Of a stretch of 64,000 bases of DNA, positions 16,920 to 27,440 are shown piece by piece. The translations under genes and the position numbers were made by a program. Origin of the DNA: Haloferax sp. Atlit-12N (lineage in GTDB: Archaea > Halobacteriota > Halobacteria > Halobacteriales > Haloferacaceae). The first letter of the stretch is position 1. Every line of letters starts with the position of its first letter. Under the pieces are notes generated by a model. That model did no database searches. It was not told where the DNA came from and was given only the letters and a program-made list of their open reading frames with translations. The stretch covers positions 186,001 through 250,000 of the forward strand of contig NZ_PSYW01000004.1 in NCBI RefSeq assembly GCF_003383095.1, given 5' to 3'.

Positions 16920-18386
16920 ATGTCAGACTCAGAGGCGAGAACGGCGAGAGAGGAGTGGGGAAGCCGGTTCGGCTTCCTCATGGCGATGCTCGGCGCGATG
17001 GTGGGCGCGGGCAACATCTGGCGCATGCCGTTTACGACGGGCGAAAACGGCGGCGGTGCCTTCCTCGTGGCCTACATCCTCCTGTTGTACCTCATCGCGG
17101 TCCCCGGGTTGATGGCCGAGACGATGATCGGCCGCTACACGAACCACGGAGTCATCGGGGCGTTCAGGAAGGTCCTCGGGAGCAAGCGGGCGCAGGGTCT
17201 CGGCCTCGTGGTCCTCGTCGTCAACGTGGCGCTGATGTCGTACTACGCGCCCATCATCGGCTGGGCGCTCTACTACGCCGGCCACTCGATGCTCATGACA
17301 TTTACCCAACCAGGGTTCCAGCCGCAGGCGTTCTGGGAGGGCTTCATCAACAATCCGGCGCTCGTCGTCGGGATGCACACGGTGACGATGGCCGGTCTGG
17401 CCGGCGTCCTCGTGTTCGGCATCCGCCGGGGCATCGAGCGCGTCGTGAAATGGATGATTCCGTTGCTCGTCATCGCGCTCGTGGCCGTCTCGATTCGCGG
17501 CGTCACACTCCCTGGCGGCATGAAGGGCATCGCGTTCGTCTTCACGCCAGATTGGGGCTACCTCACCCGCGGCAGTACGTGGGTCGCGGCGCTCAGTCAG
17601 GCGCTGTTCTCGACGGGTCTCGGGTGGGGTATCGCGCTGACCTACGGGAGCTACCTCAGCCGGTACGACGACGTGCCGCTCGGCGGCGGCCTGTTCACCG
17701 CCATCGGAAACACGAGTATCGGCCTGCTCGCGGTGTTCGCCACGTTCCCTGTCGTCTTCGCGTTCGGACTCGAACCGAGCGCCGGATCCAACCTGCTTTT
17801 CATCTCGATGGCGCAGATGTTCCCCGAACTCCCCGGCGGGAGTCTGTGGGCTATCGTGTTCTTCGTCTCCTTCTTCTTCGCGACGTTCACCTCCGGTCTC
17901 GGCATCACCGAAGTCGCCGTCACCACCGTTTCGGAAGAGACGCGGCTCTCTCGGACGGGTGCCGTGCTCGCATCCTGCGGCGCTATCTGGCTGTTCGGCC
18001 TCCCGAGCGCCTACTCGTCGGCGTTCCTCGGGCGGATGGACTTCATGTTCGGGAGCTTCGGCCTCCCGCTCGCGACGCTCTCTATCATCGCGCTCGTCGC
18101 GTGGAAGTTCGGCCCCGAGCGCGCCCGCGTCCTCGACCTCAACCGTAACGCCGGCATCTACGTCGGCTCGTGGTGGAATCCGGTCGTGAAGTACGTCATC
18201 CCCGTCGTGATGGTGTTCATCCTCGGCTACGGCGTCTACTCCAGCATCGGGACCGCGAACCAGCGGTTGATGCTGCTCGGCGTCGCGTTCATGGCCGCGC
18301 TCGTCGTCGTGAGCACGCTCGTGATGAGCGTCGTCGGCGACGAGCCACCGTCCGGTTCCGCGGCGGTCCCAGGAGGTGACGACTGA
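16920..18386 (+). CDS. Sodium-dependent transporter of the NSS (SLC6/SNF) family
   Basis: The 488-residue protein begins ATG 16920. The TM1 sodium- and substrate-site motif GSRFGFLMAMLGAMVGAGNI, then WRMPF with GENGGGAFLVAYI, is diagnostic. About 11-12 hydrophobic helices follow, with the family's TM6-region break (YGSYLSRYDDVPLGG). Prokaryotic NSS proteins import amino acids with Na+. The next gene encodes a small single-helix protein and the one after that a proline-racemase-family enzyme; all overlap, so proline, hydroxyproline or a related amino acid is a plausible but unproven substrate. An earlier in-frame codon at 16851 lies in A+T-rich non-coding sequence and was rejected. Confidence 0.9.
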   Translation: MSDSEARTAREEWGSRFGFLMAMLGAMVGAGNIWRMPFTTGENGGGAFLVAYILLLYLIAVPGLMAETMIGRYTNHGVIGAFRKVLGSKRAQGLGLVVLVVNVALMSYYAPIIGWALYYAGHSMLMTFTQPGFQPQAFWEGFINNPALVVGMHTVTMAGLAGVLVFGIRRGIERVVKWMIPLLVIALVAVSIRGVTLPGGMKGIAFVFTPDWGYLTRGSTWVAALSQALFSTGLGWGIALTYGSYLSRYDDVPLGGGLFTAIGNTSIGLLAVFATFPVVFAFGLEPSAGSNLLFISMAQMFPELPGGSLWAIVFFVSFFFATFTSGLGITEVAVTTVSEETRLSRTGAVLASCGAIWLFGLPSAYSSAFLGRMDFMFGSFGLPLATLSIIALVAWKFGPERARVLDLNRNAGIYVGSWWNPVVKYVIPVVMVFILGYGVYSSIGTANQRLMLLGVAFMAALVVVSTLVMSVVGDEPPSGSAAVPGGDD

Positions 18387-18387
18387 G

Positions 18388-18711
18388 ATGGCGCTGTCGA
18401 CGCTCACGTGGGTCTCGATGCTCGTCTCGCTCCTCCTGTTGCCCGGCGTCGCGGCCGCGGTCCTCGTCAGGTCGCTCCGCACCGAGGAGCGCAAACTCGC
18501 GCTCTTACGGGAACAGGACGACGTCGATAGCTACTCGCCGCGGGCGCTCTCCGACCTCCGCGAGTGGATTCGCGCAAATCCCGACGACCCCTATGCGCCG
18601 ATTGCCCGCCGCCGCTACAACGAGTGCGTGCGGTCGCTCCGAGCGATTGACGAGCCGCATTACGACTGGTCCGACGAGCAAATCGCCCGGCTCGAACTGG
18701 TGGACGAATGA
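18388..18711 (+). CDS. Small membrane protein, putative NSS-transporter small subunit
   Basis: The 107-residue product from ATG 18388 (111 from GTG 18376, which overlaps the transporter) has one N-terminal membrane helix (STLTWVSMLVSLLLLPGVAA) and a hydrophilic cytoplasmic part (YSPRALSDLREWIRANPDDP). Bacterial NSS proteins of the MetP type need a small membrane partner (MetS) encoded immediately downstream; position and topology here are the same, although sequence identity to MetS cannot be claimed. The final bases overlap the next gene as ATGA. Confidence 0.65.
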   Translation: MALSTLTWVSMLVSLLLLPGVAAAVLVRSLRTEERKLALLREQDDVDSYSPRALSDLREWIRANPDDPYAPIARRRYNECVRSLRAIDEPHYDWSDEQIARLELVDE

Positions 18712-19769
18712 ACGGAGACCCCACGGCCGACGACCTCGCGGACGAAAGTGAGTTCGAGTTCGACGAACTCACCACGGACGCGTCGTTTACGACCATCGAC
18801 ACGCACACCGAGGGCGAGCCGACCCGCATCGTCGTCGACGGTATCGACCGCTCGGCGCTCGTGGGCGACTCCGTTCGGGAGCGCCGCGATTCGTTCACCG
18901 AGACCCACGACTGGGTGCGCGACCTGCTAATGCGAGAGCCTCGTGGCCACGACGACATGTTCGGGGCCGTCGTCGTCGATTCCGACCATCCCGACGCGGA
19001 CGTGGGCGTCTTCTTCATGGACAGTCGGGGCTACCTCGACATGTGCGGCCACGGGACCATCGGCGTCGTCTCCGCGCTCCTCGAACTGGGCCGACTCGAC
19101 CGACGCGAGACCGTCCGCGTCGAGACGCCGGCCGGACTCGTCGAGGCGACGCCCGAATACGCGTCCGACGGCGGCGTCGAGCGCGTCACGATAGAGAACG
19201 TCCGGTCGTTCGTCTACGACGAGGCGACCGTTCCGGTCTCGTTTCTCGACTCGCCGCTCCCCGTCGACGTCGTCTACGCGGGCAACTTCTTCGCGCTGGT
19301 CGACAGCGACCACCTCGACCTGCCCGTCGAACCACAGCACGCGGCGACGTTCGTCGATTGGGGCCTCGAAATCCGCGACGCCGTCAACGAGCGCCTCGAT
19401 ATCGTCCATCCGCTCACTGGCGAGGAGGGCTCGGTCTCGATTACCGAGATATACGGCACGCCCGAGGACGTAGACCGGAGTATCGTCGTCTTCGGCGAGG
19501 GACAGGTCGACCGCTCGCCGTGCGGGACCGGGACGTGCGCGAAGATGACGCTCCTCCACGACGCCGGCGCGCTCGACATCGGCGAGTCGTACCTCCACGA
19601 GAGCATCGTCGGCACGCGCTTCGAAGGTAGACTCGTCGCGGCCGACGAACGCGACGGCGTGACGCTGACGACGCCGCTCATCACCGGGTCGGCCCGCATC
19701 ACGGGGAAACATCGGTTCGTCAAGGACGCGAAGGACTCGCTTTCCGGGTTCAGTATCTCGGTGGAGTAG
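18708..19769 (+). CDS. Proline racemase / 4-hydroxyproline 2-epimerase family protein
   Basis: The 353-residue protein carries both catalytic cysteines of the family: C113 in MCGHGTIG and C272 in RSPCGTGTCAKM. Two Cys act as the paired acid/base that inverts C-alpha. Trans-3-hydroxyproline dehydratases replace the first Cys by Ser or Thr, so this should be a racemase/epimerase, not a dehydratase. TIDTHTEGEPTRIVVDGI near residue 30 is the usual N-terminal signature. The N-terminal 25 residues are an extra acidic stretch. It overlaps the small membrane gene by four bases, which makes an uptake-plus-epimerisation operon likely. Whether it acts on proline, 4-hydroxyproline or another imino acid cannot be read from sequence. 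Confidence 0.88.
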   Translation: MNGDPTADDLADESEFEFDELTTDASFTTIDTHTEGEPTRIVVDGIDRSALVGDSVRERRDSFTETHDWVRDLLMREPRGHDDMFGAVVVDSDHPDADVGVFFMDSRGYLDMCGHGTIGVVSALLELGRLDRRETVRVETPAGLVEATPEYASDGGVERVTIENVRSFVYDEATVPVSFLDSPLPVDVVYAGNFFALVDSDHLDLPVEPQHAATFVDWGLEIRDAVNERLDIVHPLTGEEGSVSITEIYGTPEDVDRSIVVFGEGQVDRSPCGTGTCAKMTLLHDAGALDIGESYLHESIVGTRFEGRLVAADERDGVTLTTPLITGSARITGKHRFVKDAKDSLSGFSISVE

Positions 19770-19799
19770 CGGGTTCGGCCGGACCGCTCTTCTTCGGGA

Positions 19800-21266
19800 T
19801 TAGTCCATCCCGCTCGATAGCTCCACGTCGTCGGTCTCCAGTTCGCCGCCGGCCGGCGTCCCGCGGACGTCGCCCTCGCGCCACGTCCCCCGGCGGAACC
19901 AGAGCCACGCGATGAGCGCGCCCGCGACGTTCGAGACGAAGAACGCTATCCAGATGCCTCGCACGTCGATGCTCCCGAGGAACCAGAAGTCGGTCGGCAG
20001 GAGTCCCTGCGACGCGACGAAGGCGACCGGAAGCCGGATGCCGGCGAGCGTGACGACCGATATCACCGCGGCGATGAGCGTCTTGCCTGCGCCCCGGAAG
20101 CCGCCGGTGAACGCCCGCATGATACCGATGAAGCCGAACGACAGCGAGACGTACCGCAGGAACTGCGCGCCCACGTCGAGGACCGCCGCATCGGTGGTGA
20201 ACACCGAGACGATGGGCTCAGGAACGAGGAAGATGGCGAGTCCGAGCAGGCCGAGGACGAAGAACAGTCCCTTGGCCGCGACGTAGTTCGCCTGCTCGGC
20301 GCGGTCGTACTTCCCCGCGCCGATGTTCTGGCCGGACATCGTCTCGACGCCGCGGGCGACGGCGATAGCCGGGAGGAAGATGACCGAGAACACGCGGGTG
20401 CCGATACCGAACGCCGCGACGACGGAAGTCGAAAACAGGCCGACGACGATGAGGAGCGCGTTGATGGAGAGCGCGCGACCCGTCCCCTCGATGCTGGCGG
20501 GGACGCCGATGCGGAGAATCTTCCGCAGGTACTCGAAGTCGGGTCGCATGTCCGTGAGGTGAATCTGGATGCCTCTGGTGCCCGACACCATGATGGCGAT
20601 GCCGACGACCATCGCGAGGACCCGCGAGATGACGGTGGCGATGGCCGCGCCCTGTATCCCGAGTTCGGGGAACTGAATCGGCCCCAGCGCCCACCCGTTG
20701 ATGAAAAACGGGTCGAGGACGACGTTGAGGACGACGGTACCGAACATCACGAGCATCGGCGTGATGGTGTCGCCCGCCCCGCGCATCAGCGAGATGAACA
20801 CGAAGAAGCCGAACATGAACGGCAGGCCGAGCGCGATGACCTGCATGTAGGCCGTCGCGCCCGGGAGCACGTCCGGCGAGGCCCCGAGGAAATCGAGGAA
20901 CGGGTTGACGAGCGGATAGCCGAGCGCGCCGAGCATCGTGGACCCGAGGAACGCGAACGTGACGGTCTGGGAGGCCGCGTACTCGGCTTTGTCCGTCTCC
21001 TCGGCTCCGGTGTGCTGGGCGACGAGGACGCTCCCGGCGACGGACAGTCCCATCCCGAGCGAGATGAGGAGGAACACCATCGGGAAGGCGAACGAGATTG
21101 CCGCGAGCGCCTCCGTGGAGTACTGCCCGAGCCAGAACGTGTCCGCGAGGTTGTACGCCGTCTGGAGCAGGTTCGTGATGACGATGGGGAGCGACAGATA
21201 GAGAAGTGGCTTGACGATGCCGCCCTCGGTGAGATTGAGCTCCGCTTGTCCCTTGAACAGACTCAT
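19800..21266 (-). CDS. MATE family efflux transporter
   Basis: The 488-residue, 12-helix protein opens GGIVKPLLYLSLPIVITNLL and QTAYNLADTFWLGQYSTEAL, the classic MATE N-terminus. The two half-repeats are recognisable (the second near LSINALLIVVGLFSTSVVAA). MATE proteins export cationic organic compounds or dyes in exchange for Na+ or H+. The gene overlaps the TetR gene upstream by four bases, so the pair is one operon, and export is likely induced by the regulator's ligand. The closing tail is hydrophilic and acidic. Confidence 0.92.
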   Translation of the reverse strand: MSLFKGQAELNLTEGGIVKPLLYLSLPIVITNLLQTAYNLADTFWLGQYSTEALAAISFAFPMVFLLISLGMGLSVAGSVLVAQHTGAEETDKAEYAASQTVTFAFLGSTMLGALGYPLVNPFLDFLGASPDVLPGATAYMQVIALGLPFMFGFFVFISLMRGAGDTITPMLVMFGTVVLNVVLDPFFINGWALGPIQFPELGIQGAAIATVISRVLAMVVGIAIMVSGTRGIQIHLTDMRPDFEYLRKILRIGVPASIEGTGRALSINALLIVVGLFSTSVVAAFGIGTRVFSVIFLPAIAVARGVETMSGQNIGAGKYDRAEQANYVAAKGLFFVLGLLGLAIFLVPEPIVSVFTTDAAVLDVGAQFLRYVSLSFGFIGIMRAFTGGFRGAGKTLIAAVISVVTLAGIRLPVAFVASQGLLPTDFWFLGSIDVRGIWIAFFVSNVAGALIAWLWFRRGTWREGDVRGTPAGGELETDDVELSSGMD

Positions 21267-21853
21267 TCGTCCACCCCCGCCGCCGGCGTCCAGCCGAGGT
21301 GGAGTTCGAGGGCGTCTTCGACGACCCGCCGGGTCTCAGCGGGGTGTTCGCCGAGCGCGACGGCGCGGGCGTGCGCGCCGTTGCTCATGGTCGTGACGAG
21401 CCGCGCGACCTCTTCGGGGTCGGCCTCGTCGAAGTGCCCGGATTCGACGCCGTCGCGGACGATGTCGGCGACGGTTCCGCGCATCACGTCGTCGAGGTCG
21501 AGGAAGCGCTCGCGGAACAGCTCGTGGTAGGGCGCTTGCGCCTTCAACTCCATGAGCGCCACGGGGAAGCCGTCGACGTCGGGCTCCTCGGGGTTGAACA
21601 CCGCGTCGAGAACCGCGTCGAGCCGCTTTCGTGGGTCGGACGCGCCGCACGACAGCTCGGACTCGAACCGCTCGATTAAGTCGTCGAGGAACGCGTTGAG
21701 AAGCTCCTCTTTCGTGTCGAAGTGGTAGTGAATCGCGGCGCTCGTCACCGACGACTCGTCCGCGATTCGCTGCACCGTCAGGCCGGCGTACCCGTGTTCG
21801 CAGAGCGCCCGGTTGGTCGCTTCGAGTATCTCGGCCCTGGTCTCTGCGTCCAT
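21263..21853 (-). CDS. TetR family transcriptional regulator of the MATE exporter
   Basis: The 196-residue protein has the N-terminal TetR HTH (EILEATNRALCEHGYAGLTV, then QRIADESSVTSAAIHYHF, and DTKEELLNAFL), where the recognition helix is SAAIHYHFD. The all-helical C-terminal part should bind a ligand and dimerise. It is first in the operon with the MATE gene (ATGA overlap). A near-perfect 14-base palindrome between its own start and the divergent histidine-kinase gene is a candidate autoregulatory operator. Confidence 0.92.
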   Translation of the reverse strand: MDAETRAEILEATNRALCEHGYAGLTVQRIADESSVTSAAIHYHFDTKEELLNAFLDDLIERFESELSCGASDPRKRLDAVLDAVFNPEEPDVDGFPVALMELKAQAPYHELFRERFLDLDDVMRGTVADIVRDGVESGHFDEADPEEVARLVTTMSNGAHARAVALGEHPAETRRVVEDALELHLGWTPAAGVDE

Positions 21854-21868
21854 CTTCTGTCCCGGCTT

Positions 21869-21882
21869 ACTGACCGGTTAGT
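21869..21882 (-). promoter_or_regulatory. Candidate TetR operator overlapping the promoter
   Basis: actgacc/ggttagt is a 14-base inverted repeat with a single mismatch, 16-29 bases upstream of the TetR ATG at 21853. On the minus strand the sequence just beyond (cttaacta, about 21887-21880) is the TATA candidate, so a bound dimer would block the pre-initiation complex. Similar ACTGACC-type half-sites are common for TetR repressors. Confidence 0.55.
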
Positions 21883-21977
21883 TAAGAGGCTTTGGACCGC
21901 GAAACCCCTCGTCAGGGCGACCCACGGCCGACCAACTGCTGGAGTTTCTAAGTGGTCGAGCCGGGTAACCGAGTGTA

Positions 21978-24020
21978 GTGCCTCTCTCGCTGTCACCGTA
22001 CGTTGGTGCACTTATCCTCGCGACCGTAATCTCCGTCGGCGTCGCGAGCTACGGCTGGCAGTACCGCGACGAACCGACCGGGTGGTGGTTCGTCGCCCTC
22101 TCTCTGAGCGCCGGCGGCTGGGCACTGTTCGAGGCGTTTTATCTCCTCGCCGACTCGGCGTCCGTCCGCCTCCTGTGGTTCGTTCTCATCTTGATACCCG
22201 CGGAGGCGGCGGTCTTTTTCACCCTGCTTTTCGCCCTCGAAATCGCGGGCTACGAGCGGTTGGTCTCTCGCCGCACCGCCGCGCTGTTCGCCGTGTGGCC
22301 CACGTTGACCGTCGTGGGGGCGGTAACGAACGCGCTCGGACTCCACACGCTGCTGTGGGAGTCGCTGTCGTTTTCGACCACCGGTGGAATCACGACGGCC
22401 GATGTCGTCTACGGACCGCTGTTCTGGGTGGATATTGTCTACAGCTACGTCGCGGTCGGGGCCGCGCTCGTCGCCCTCGGCATCCACTGCCTGCGGAGCC
22501 GACAGATATACCGAAAGCAAGCGCTCCTCCTGTTCGTCGCGGTTCTCGTTCCCCCCATCGTCGGCGCGGTGTATCTCTGGACGCCGTTTTCGCCCGCGAA
22601 CCCCATCGCCATCTCGTTCGCCGCCACGTCGTCGCTGCTCGCCATCGGGCTCTCGCGGTACCGAATCCTCGATATCAGCCCTATCGCGCGGGACCTCGTC
22701 ATCGAGCGGATGGCCGACCCCGTTATCGTCGTCGACCGAAAGGGCCGACTGGCCGACACCAACCCGTCGGCGAGGGCGCTTTTCGACGTGGAGCCCTCGT
22801 CGCTGGGGACGCCCGTGGCCGACGTGTTCGACGTGGAGGCCGCCGAGGCCCTCGAAACCGGCGGGGAGATTCGAGTCGTCGACGACAACGGCGAGGCGCG
22901 CTACTTCGAGGTCGACAGGTCGGCCGTGACCGACGGCCGAGACGCGATTCGCGGCCACCTGCACATCCTCCACGACATCACCGAGCGCCGCGTCCGCGAG
23001 CGGTGGTTTCGCGCGCTCACGGAGAACGCCTCCGACCTCATCTTCGTCCTCGACGCCGACGGCTCGGTCAGCTACCTGAGCGACTCGGCCGCCCAGACGC
23101 TCGGCACCGACGAGGACCCGAGTGAGGTACAGACGCTCGCACGGTTCCTCCACCCCGACGACGAGGACGCCGCCGTCGAGACGTTCCGGGAGGCGGTGGC
23201 GCGCCCCGACGAGGACGCCACCGCCGAACTCCGGTTCCGCAGTTCGACCCGCGGGTGGCGCGTCTTCAGCGTCCGGTGTCGGAACCTCCTCGACGACCCC
23301 GTCGTCGGCGGCGTCGTCGTCAACGCCCACGACGTGACCGACCGGCGAAAACACGAACAACAGCTCGAAACGTTCGCAAACGTCGTCTCGCACGACCTGC
23401 GAAACCCGCTGAACGTGGCGGAGGGCTACCTCGAACTGGTGAAGGAGGCAGACCGCCCCGACCCGGACCACGTCGAGCGAATCGAGACTGCCCACGAGCG
23501 TATGGGCGAGATTATTACCGACGTGCTCGCGCTCGCTCGCGGCGGCACGGTCGACGAGCGCGAGGCGGTCTCGCTCGACGCCGTCGCGACCGAGGCGTGG
23601 GCGAACGTCGACACCAAATCGGCCGCGTTCGAGGTGGCCGAAAGCGCGTCGTTCGCGGCGGACCGGACCCGGCTCCTCCAGCTTTTCGAGAATCTGTTTC
23701 GAAATTCCATCGAACACGTCGGCGACGGCGTGACCGTCACCGTCGGCCGACTCGACGACGATGCGGGCTTCTACGTCGAGGACGACGGCCCCGGCGTCCC
23801 GCCGGCGGACCGCCCGAAGCTCTTCGAATCCGGCTTCACGACGGCCAACGACGGCACCGGCTTCGGCCTCGCAATCGTCCGCACCATCGCCGACGCCCAC
23901 GGCTGGTCGGTCGGTTACGAGGACGCCGCGGACGCCGGCGCGCGGTTCGTGATTCGCGGCGTCGAACGCGCCGAGGGCTCGGCGCAGGATGCGGATGCGG
24001 CGTCGGCTGACGACGCCTGA
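21978..24020 (+). CDS. Membrane histidine kinase: 7TM sensor, two PAS domains, HisKA and HATPase
   Basis: The 680-residue protein starts at GTG 21978, with a TATA-like tttctaagtgg about 26-34 bases upstream. The first 220 residues hold seven hydrophobic helices of the 7TM sensor type common in haloarchaeal kinases. PAS domains occupy about 235-335 (RMADPVIVVDRKGRLADTNP) and 345-460 (ALTENASDLIFVLDADGSVS). The phosphoacceptor is H472 (NVVSHDLRNPL). The catalytic domain shows the N-box FENLFRNSIEHVGDG, then DDGPGVPP and GTGFGLAIV. No response regulator is encoded next to it, so it is an orphan kinase. Signal and partner are unknown. Confidence 0.88.
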   Translation: MPLSLSPYVGALILATVISVGVASYGWQYRDEPTGWWFVALSLSAGGWALFEAFYLLADSASVRLLWFVLILIPAEAAVFFTLLFALEIAGYERLVSRRTAALFAVWPTLTVVGAVTNALGLHTLLWESLSFSTTGGITTADVVYGPLFWVDIVYSYVAVGAALVALGIHCLRSRQIYRKQALLLFVAVLVPPIVGAVYLWTPFSPANPIAISFAATSSLLAIGLSRYRILDISPIARDLVIERMADPVIVVDRKGRLADTNPSARALFDVEPSSLGTPVADVFDVEAAEALETGGEIRVVDDNGEARYFEVDRSAVTDGRDAIRGHLHILHDITERRVRERWFRALTENASDLIFVLDADGSVSYLSDSAAQTLGTDEDPSEVQTLARFLHPDDEDAAVETFREAVARPDEDATAELRFRSSTRGWRVFSVRCRNLLDDPVVGGVVVNAHDVTDRRKHEQQLETFANVVSHDLRNPLNVAEGYLELVKEADRPDPDHVERIETAHERMGEIITDVLALARGGTVDEREAVSLDAVATEAWANVDTKSAAFEVAESASFAADRTRLLQLFENLFRNSIEHVGDGVTVTVGRLDDDAGFYVEDDGPGVPPADRPKLFESGFTTANDGTGFGLAIVRTIADAHGWSVGYEDAADAGARFVIRGVERAEGSAQDADAASADDA

Positions 24021-24067
24021 CCGCGGTCCCGAGCGGGTCGCTGCCGGGACACTACCGGGTCACCGGA

Positions 24068-25231
24068 CTACCAGAAGCGGTTCTCGTCGAGCCGCCGGAG
24101 CGCCTCCTCGATGGTCGCCTCGTTGCGGGAGAAGGTGAACCGGACCCAGTCCGCGGACCCCTCGGTGTAGAAACTGCTCCCGGGGACGACCGCGACGCCG
24201 GCCTCGCGGACGAGTCGGTGCGCGAACTCGGTGTCGTTGCCGTCGCCCGGATAGCGCGTCAGCATGTAGTACGCGCCGTCCGGTTTCACGGGGTCGAGGC
24301 CGACCTCCCGGAGCCCGTCGTACAGCAGTTCGCCGCGGCGTTCGTACGAGTCCGAGAGGTCGTCGTAGTAGTCCGCCGGGAGCGACAGCGCCTCCACGCC
24401 CGCCTGCTGGAACGGCGTCGGCGCACAGATGCTCGTGTAGTCGTGGACTTTCCGTAGTTCGGCCGACAGCGGTTCGGGTGCGAGCGCGAATCCGACGCGC
24501 CACCCCGTCACGGAGTACGTCTTCGACAGCCCCGTACAGACGACGGCTCGGCCGGCGAGGCCGTCGATTTCGACGGGGCTGACGTAGTCGTCGGCGTAGA
24601 CGATGTGCTCGTATATCTCGTCGGTGACGACGACGAGGTCCTCCTCGGCGGCGACCTCCGCGACGAGTTCGAGTTCAGCGGGCGAAAAGACGTTCCCCGT
24701 CGGGTTGTGTGGGTGGTTGAGAATCAGCATGGACGCGTCTTCGGCGGCGTCCCATAGCGCGTCGGCGTCGAGTTCGAGGCCGTCGGTGATGTCGAGCGGC
24801 ATCGGTTCGCCCCCGGCGAACTGGACGGCCGGGATGTAGCTCTCGTAGGTCGGCTCGAAGTAGATGACGCCGTCGCCGGGGTCGCAGAGCGCGAGGAGCG
24901 TCGAGACGACGGCCTCGCTCGTCCCGGTGGTGACGGTGACCTCCGTTTCGGGGTCGTAGCGGACGCCCTTCCACTCGGCGTAGCGCTCCGACACCGCCTC
25001 CCGGAGTTCCGGGAGTCCCCACGTGATGGTGTACTGGCTCGACGTGTCGATTGCGTCTTTCGCCGCGCGCTTCACGCTCGCCGGCGTCTCGTCCTCGTCG
25101 GGGATGCCCTGCGAGAGGTTGATGGCGTCGTGTTCGTGCGCCTCGCGGGTCATCTCTCGGATGACGGACTCGCGGGTTCCCGCGACGCGCTCGCTCCCGA
25201 TGGGCCGGGAGAACGCGGTCGGATGTGGCAT
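24068..25231 (-). CDS. PLP-dependent class I/II aminotransferase
   Basis: The 387-residue protein from ATG 25231 has the fold-type I landmarks: the aromatic/glycine segment TITWGLPELREAVSERYAEW, NHPHNPTGN (N176 contacts PLP), VVTDEIYEHI (D204 binds the pyridine N) and the Schiff-base lysine K237 in TGLSKTYSVTGWRVG, with the substrate-carboxylate Arg in VRFTFSRNE near the end. The N-terminus INLSQGIPDEDETP is typical of the aspartate/kynurenine-type subgroup (aminotransferase I gamma). Substrate is unassigned. The frame extends to 25276, but the MPHPTAF start sits at a good distance from the divergent acs promoter. It is divergent from the first acs. Confidence 0.88.
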   Translation of the reverse strand: MPHPTAFSRPIGSERVAGTRESVIREMTREAHEHDAINLSQGIPDEDETPASVKRAAKDAIDTSSQYTITWGLPELREAVSERYAEWKGVRYDPETEVTVTTGTSEAVVSTLLALCDPGDGVIYFEPTYESYIPAVQFAGGEPMPLDITDGLELDADALWDAAEDASMLILNHPHNPTGNVFSPAELELVAEVAAEEDLVVVTDEIYEHIVYADDYVSPVEIDGLAGRAVVCTGLSKTYSVTGWRVGFALAPEPLSAELRKVHDYTSICAPTPFQQAGVEALSLPADYYDDLSDSYERRGELLYDGLREVGLDPVKPDGAYYMLTRYPGDGNDTEFAHRLVREAGVAVVPGSSFYTEGSADWVRFTFSRNEATIEEALRRLDENRFW

Positions 25232-25339
25232 ACGTGGGCTGGGACTGGCTGACACAAGAAGCTTGGCGGACGCCATCGGTAGCCCGAGTCGCGCACACCG
25301 ACGAACGTTTTAATGCGATGAGGCCGACGTAACTCCTGT
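25232..25339. promoter_or_regulatory. Divergent promoter region: aminotransferase and acs
   Basis: On the plus strand gttttaatgc at about 25307-25316 lies 24-33 bases before the acs ATG at 25340, so that transcript should be leaderless. The minus-strand promoter of the aminotransferase shares the same 108 bases. Its exact element is not clear. Confidence 0.5.
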
Positions 25340-27292
<1,953 letters not shown>

Positions 27293-27440
27293 CGGCGTTG
27301 CGTTTCGGATAACCTTACTAACGCGAAACCGAATTACTGCCCAGAAGTGGCGCTATCTCTGCGGGCTACTGTTCTTGCGGTGTGAACTGCTCCGTCTTAC
27401 CGGAAGCTTTAGTTCGCCTTTCTACATTCTTCCGAAACAA

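Noticed and set aside
16929-18494. Long minus-strand frame opposite the NSS transporter
   Set aside because: Highly charged, repetitive composition (Asp, Arg, Glu, His) as expected from the complement of a hydrophobic gene.
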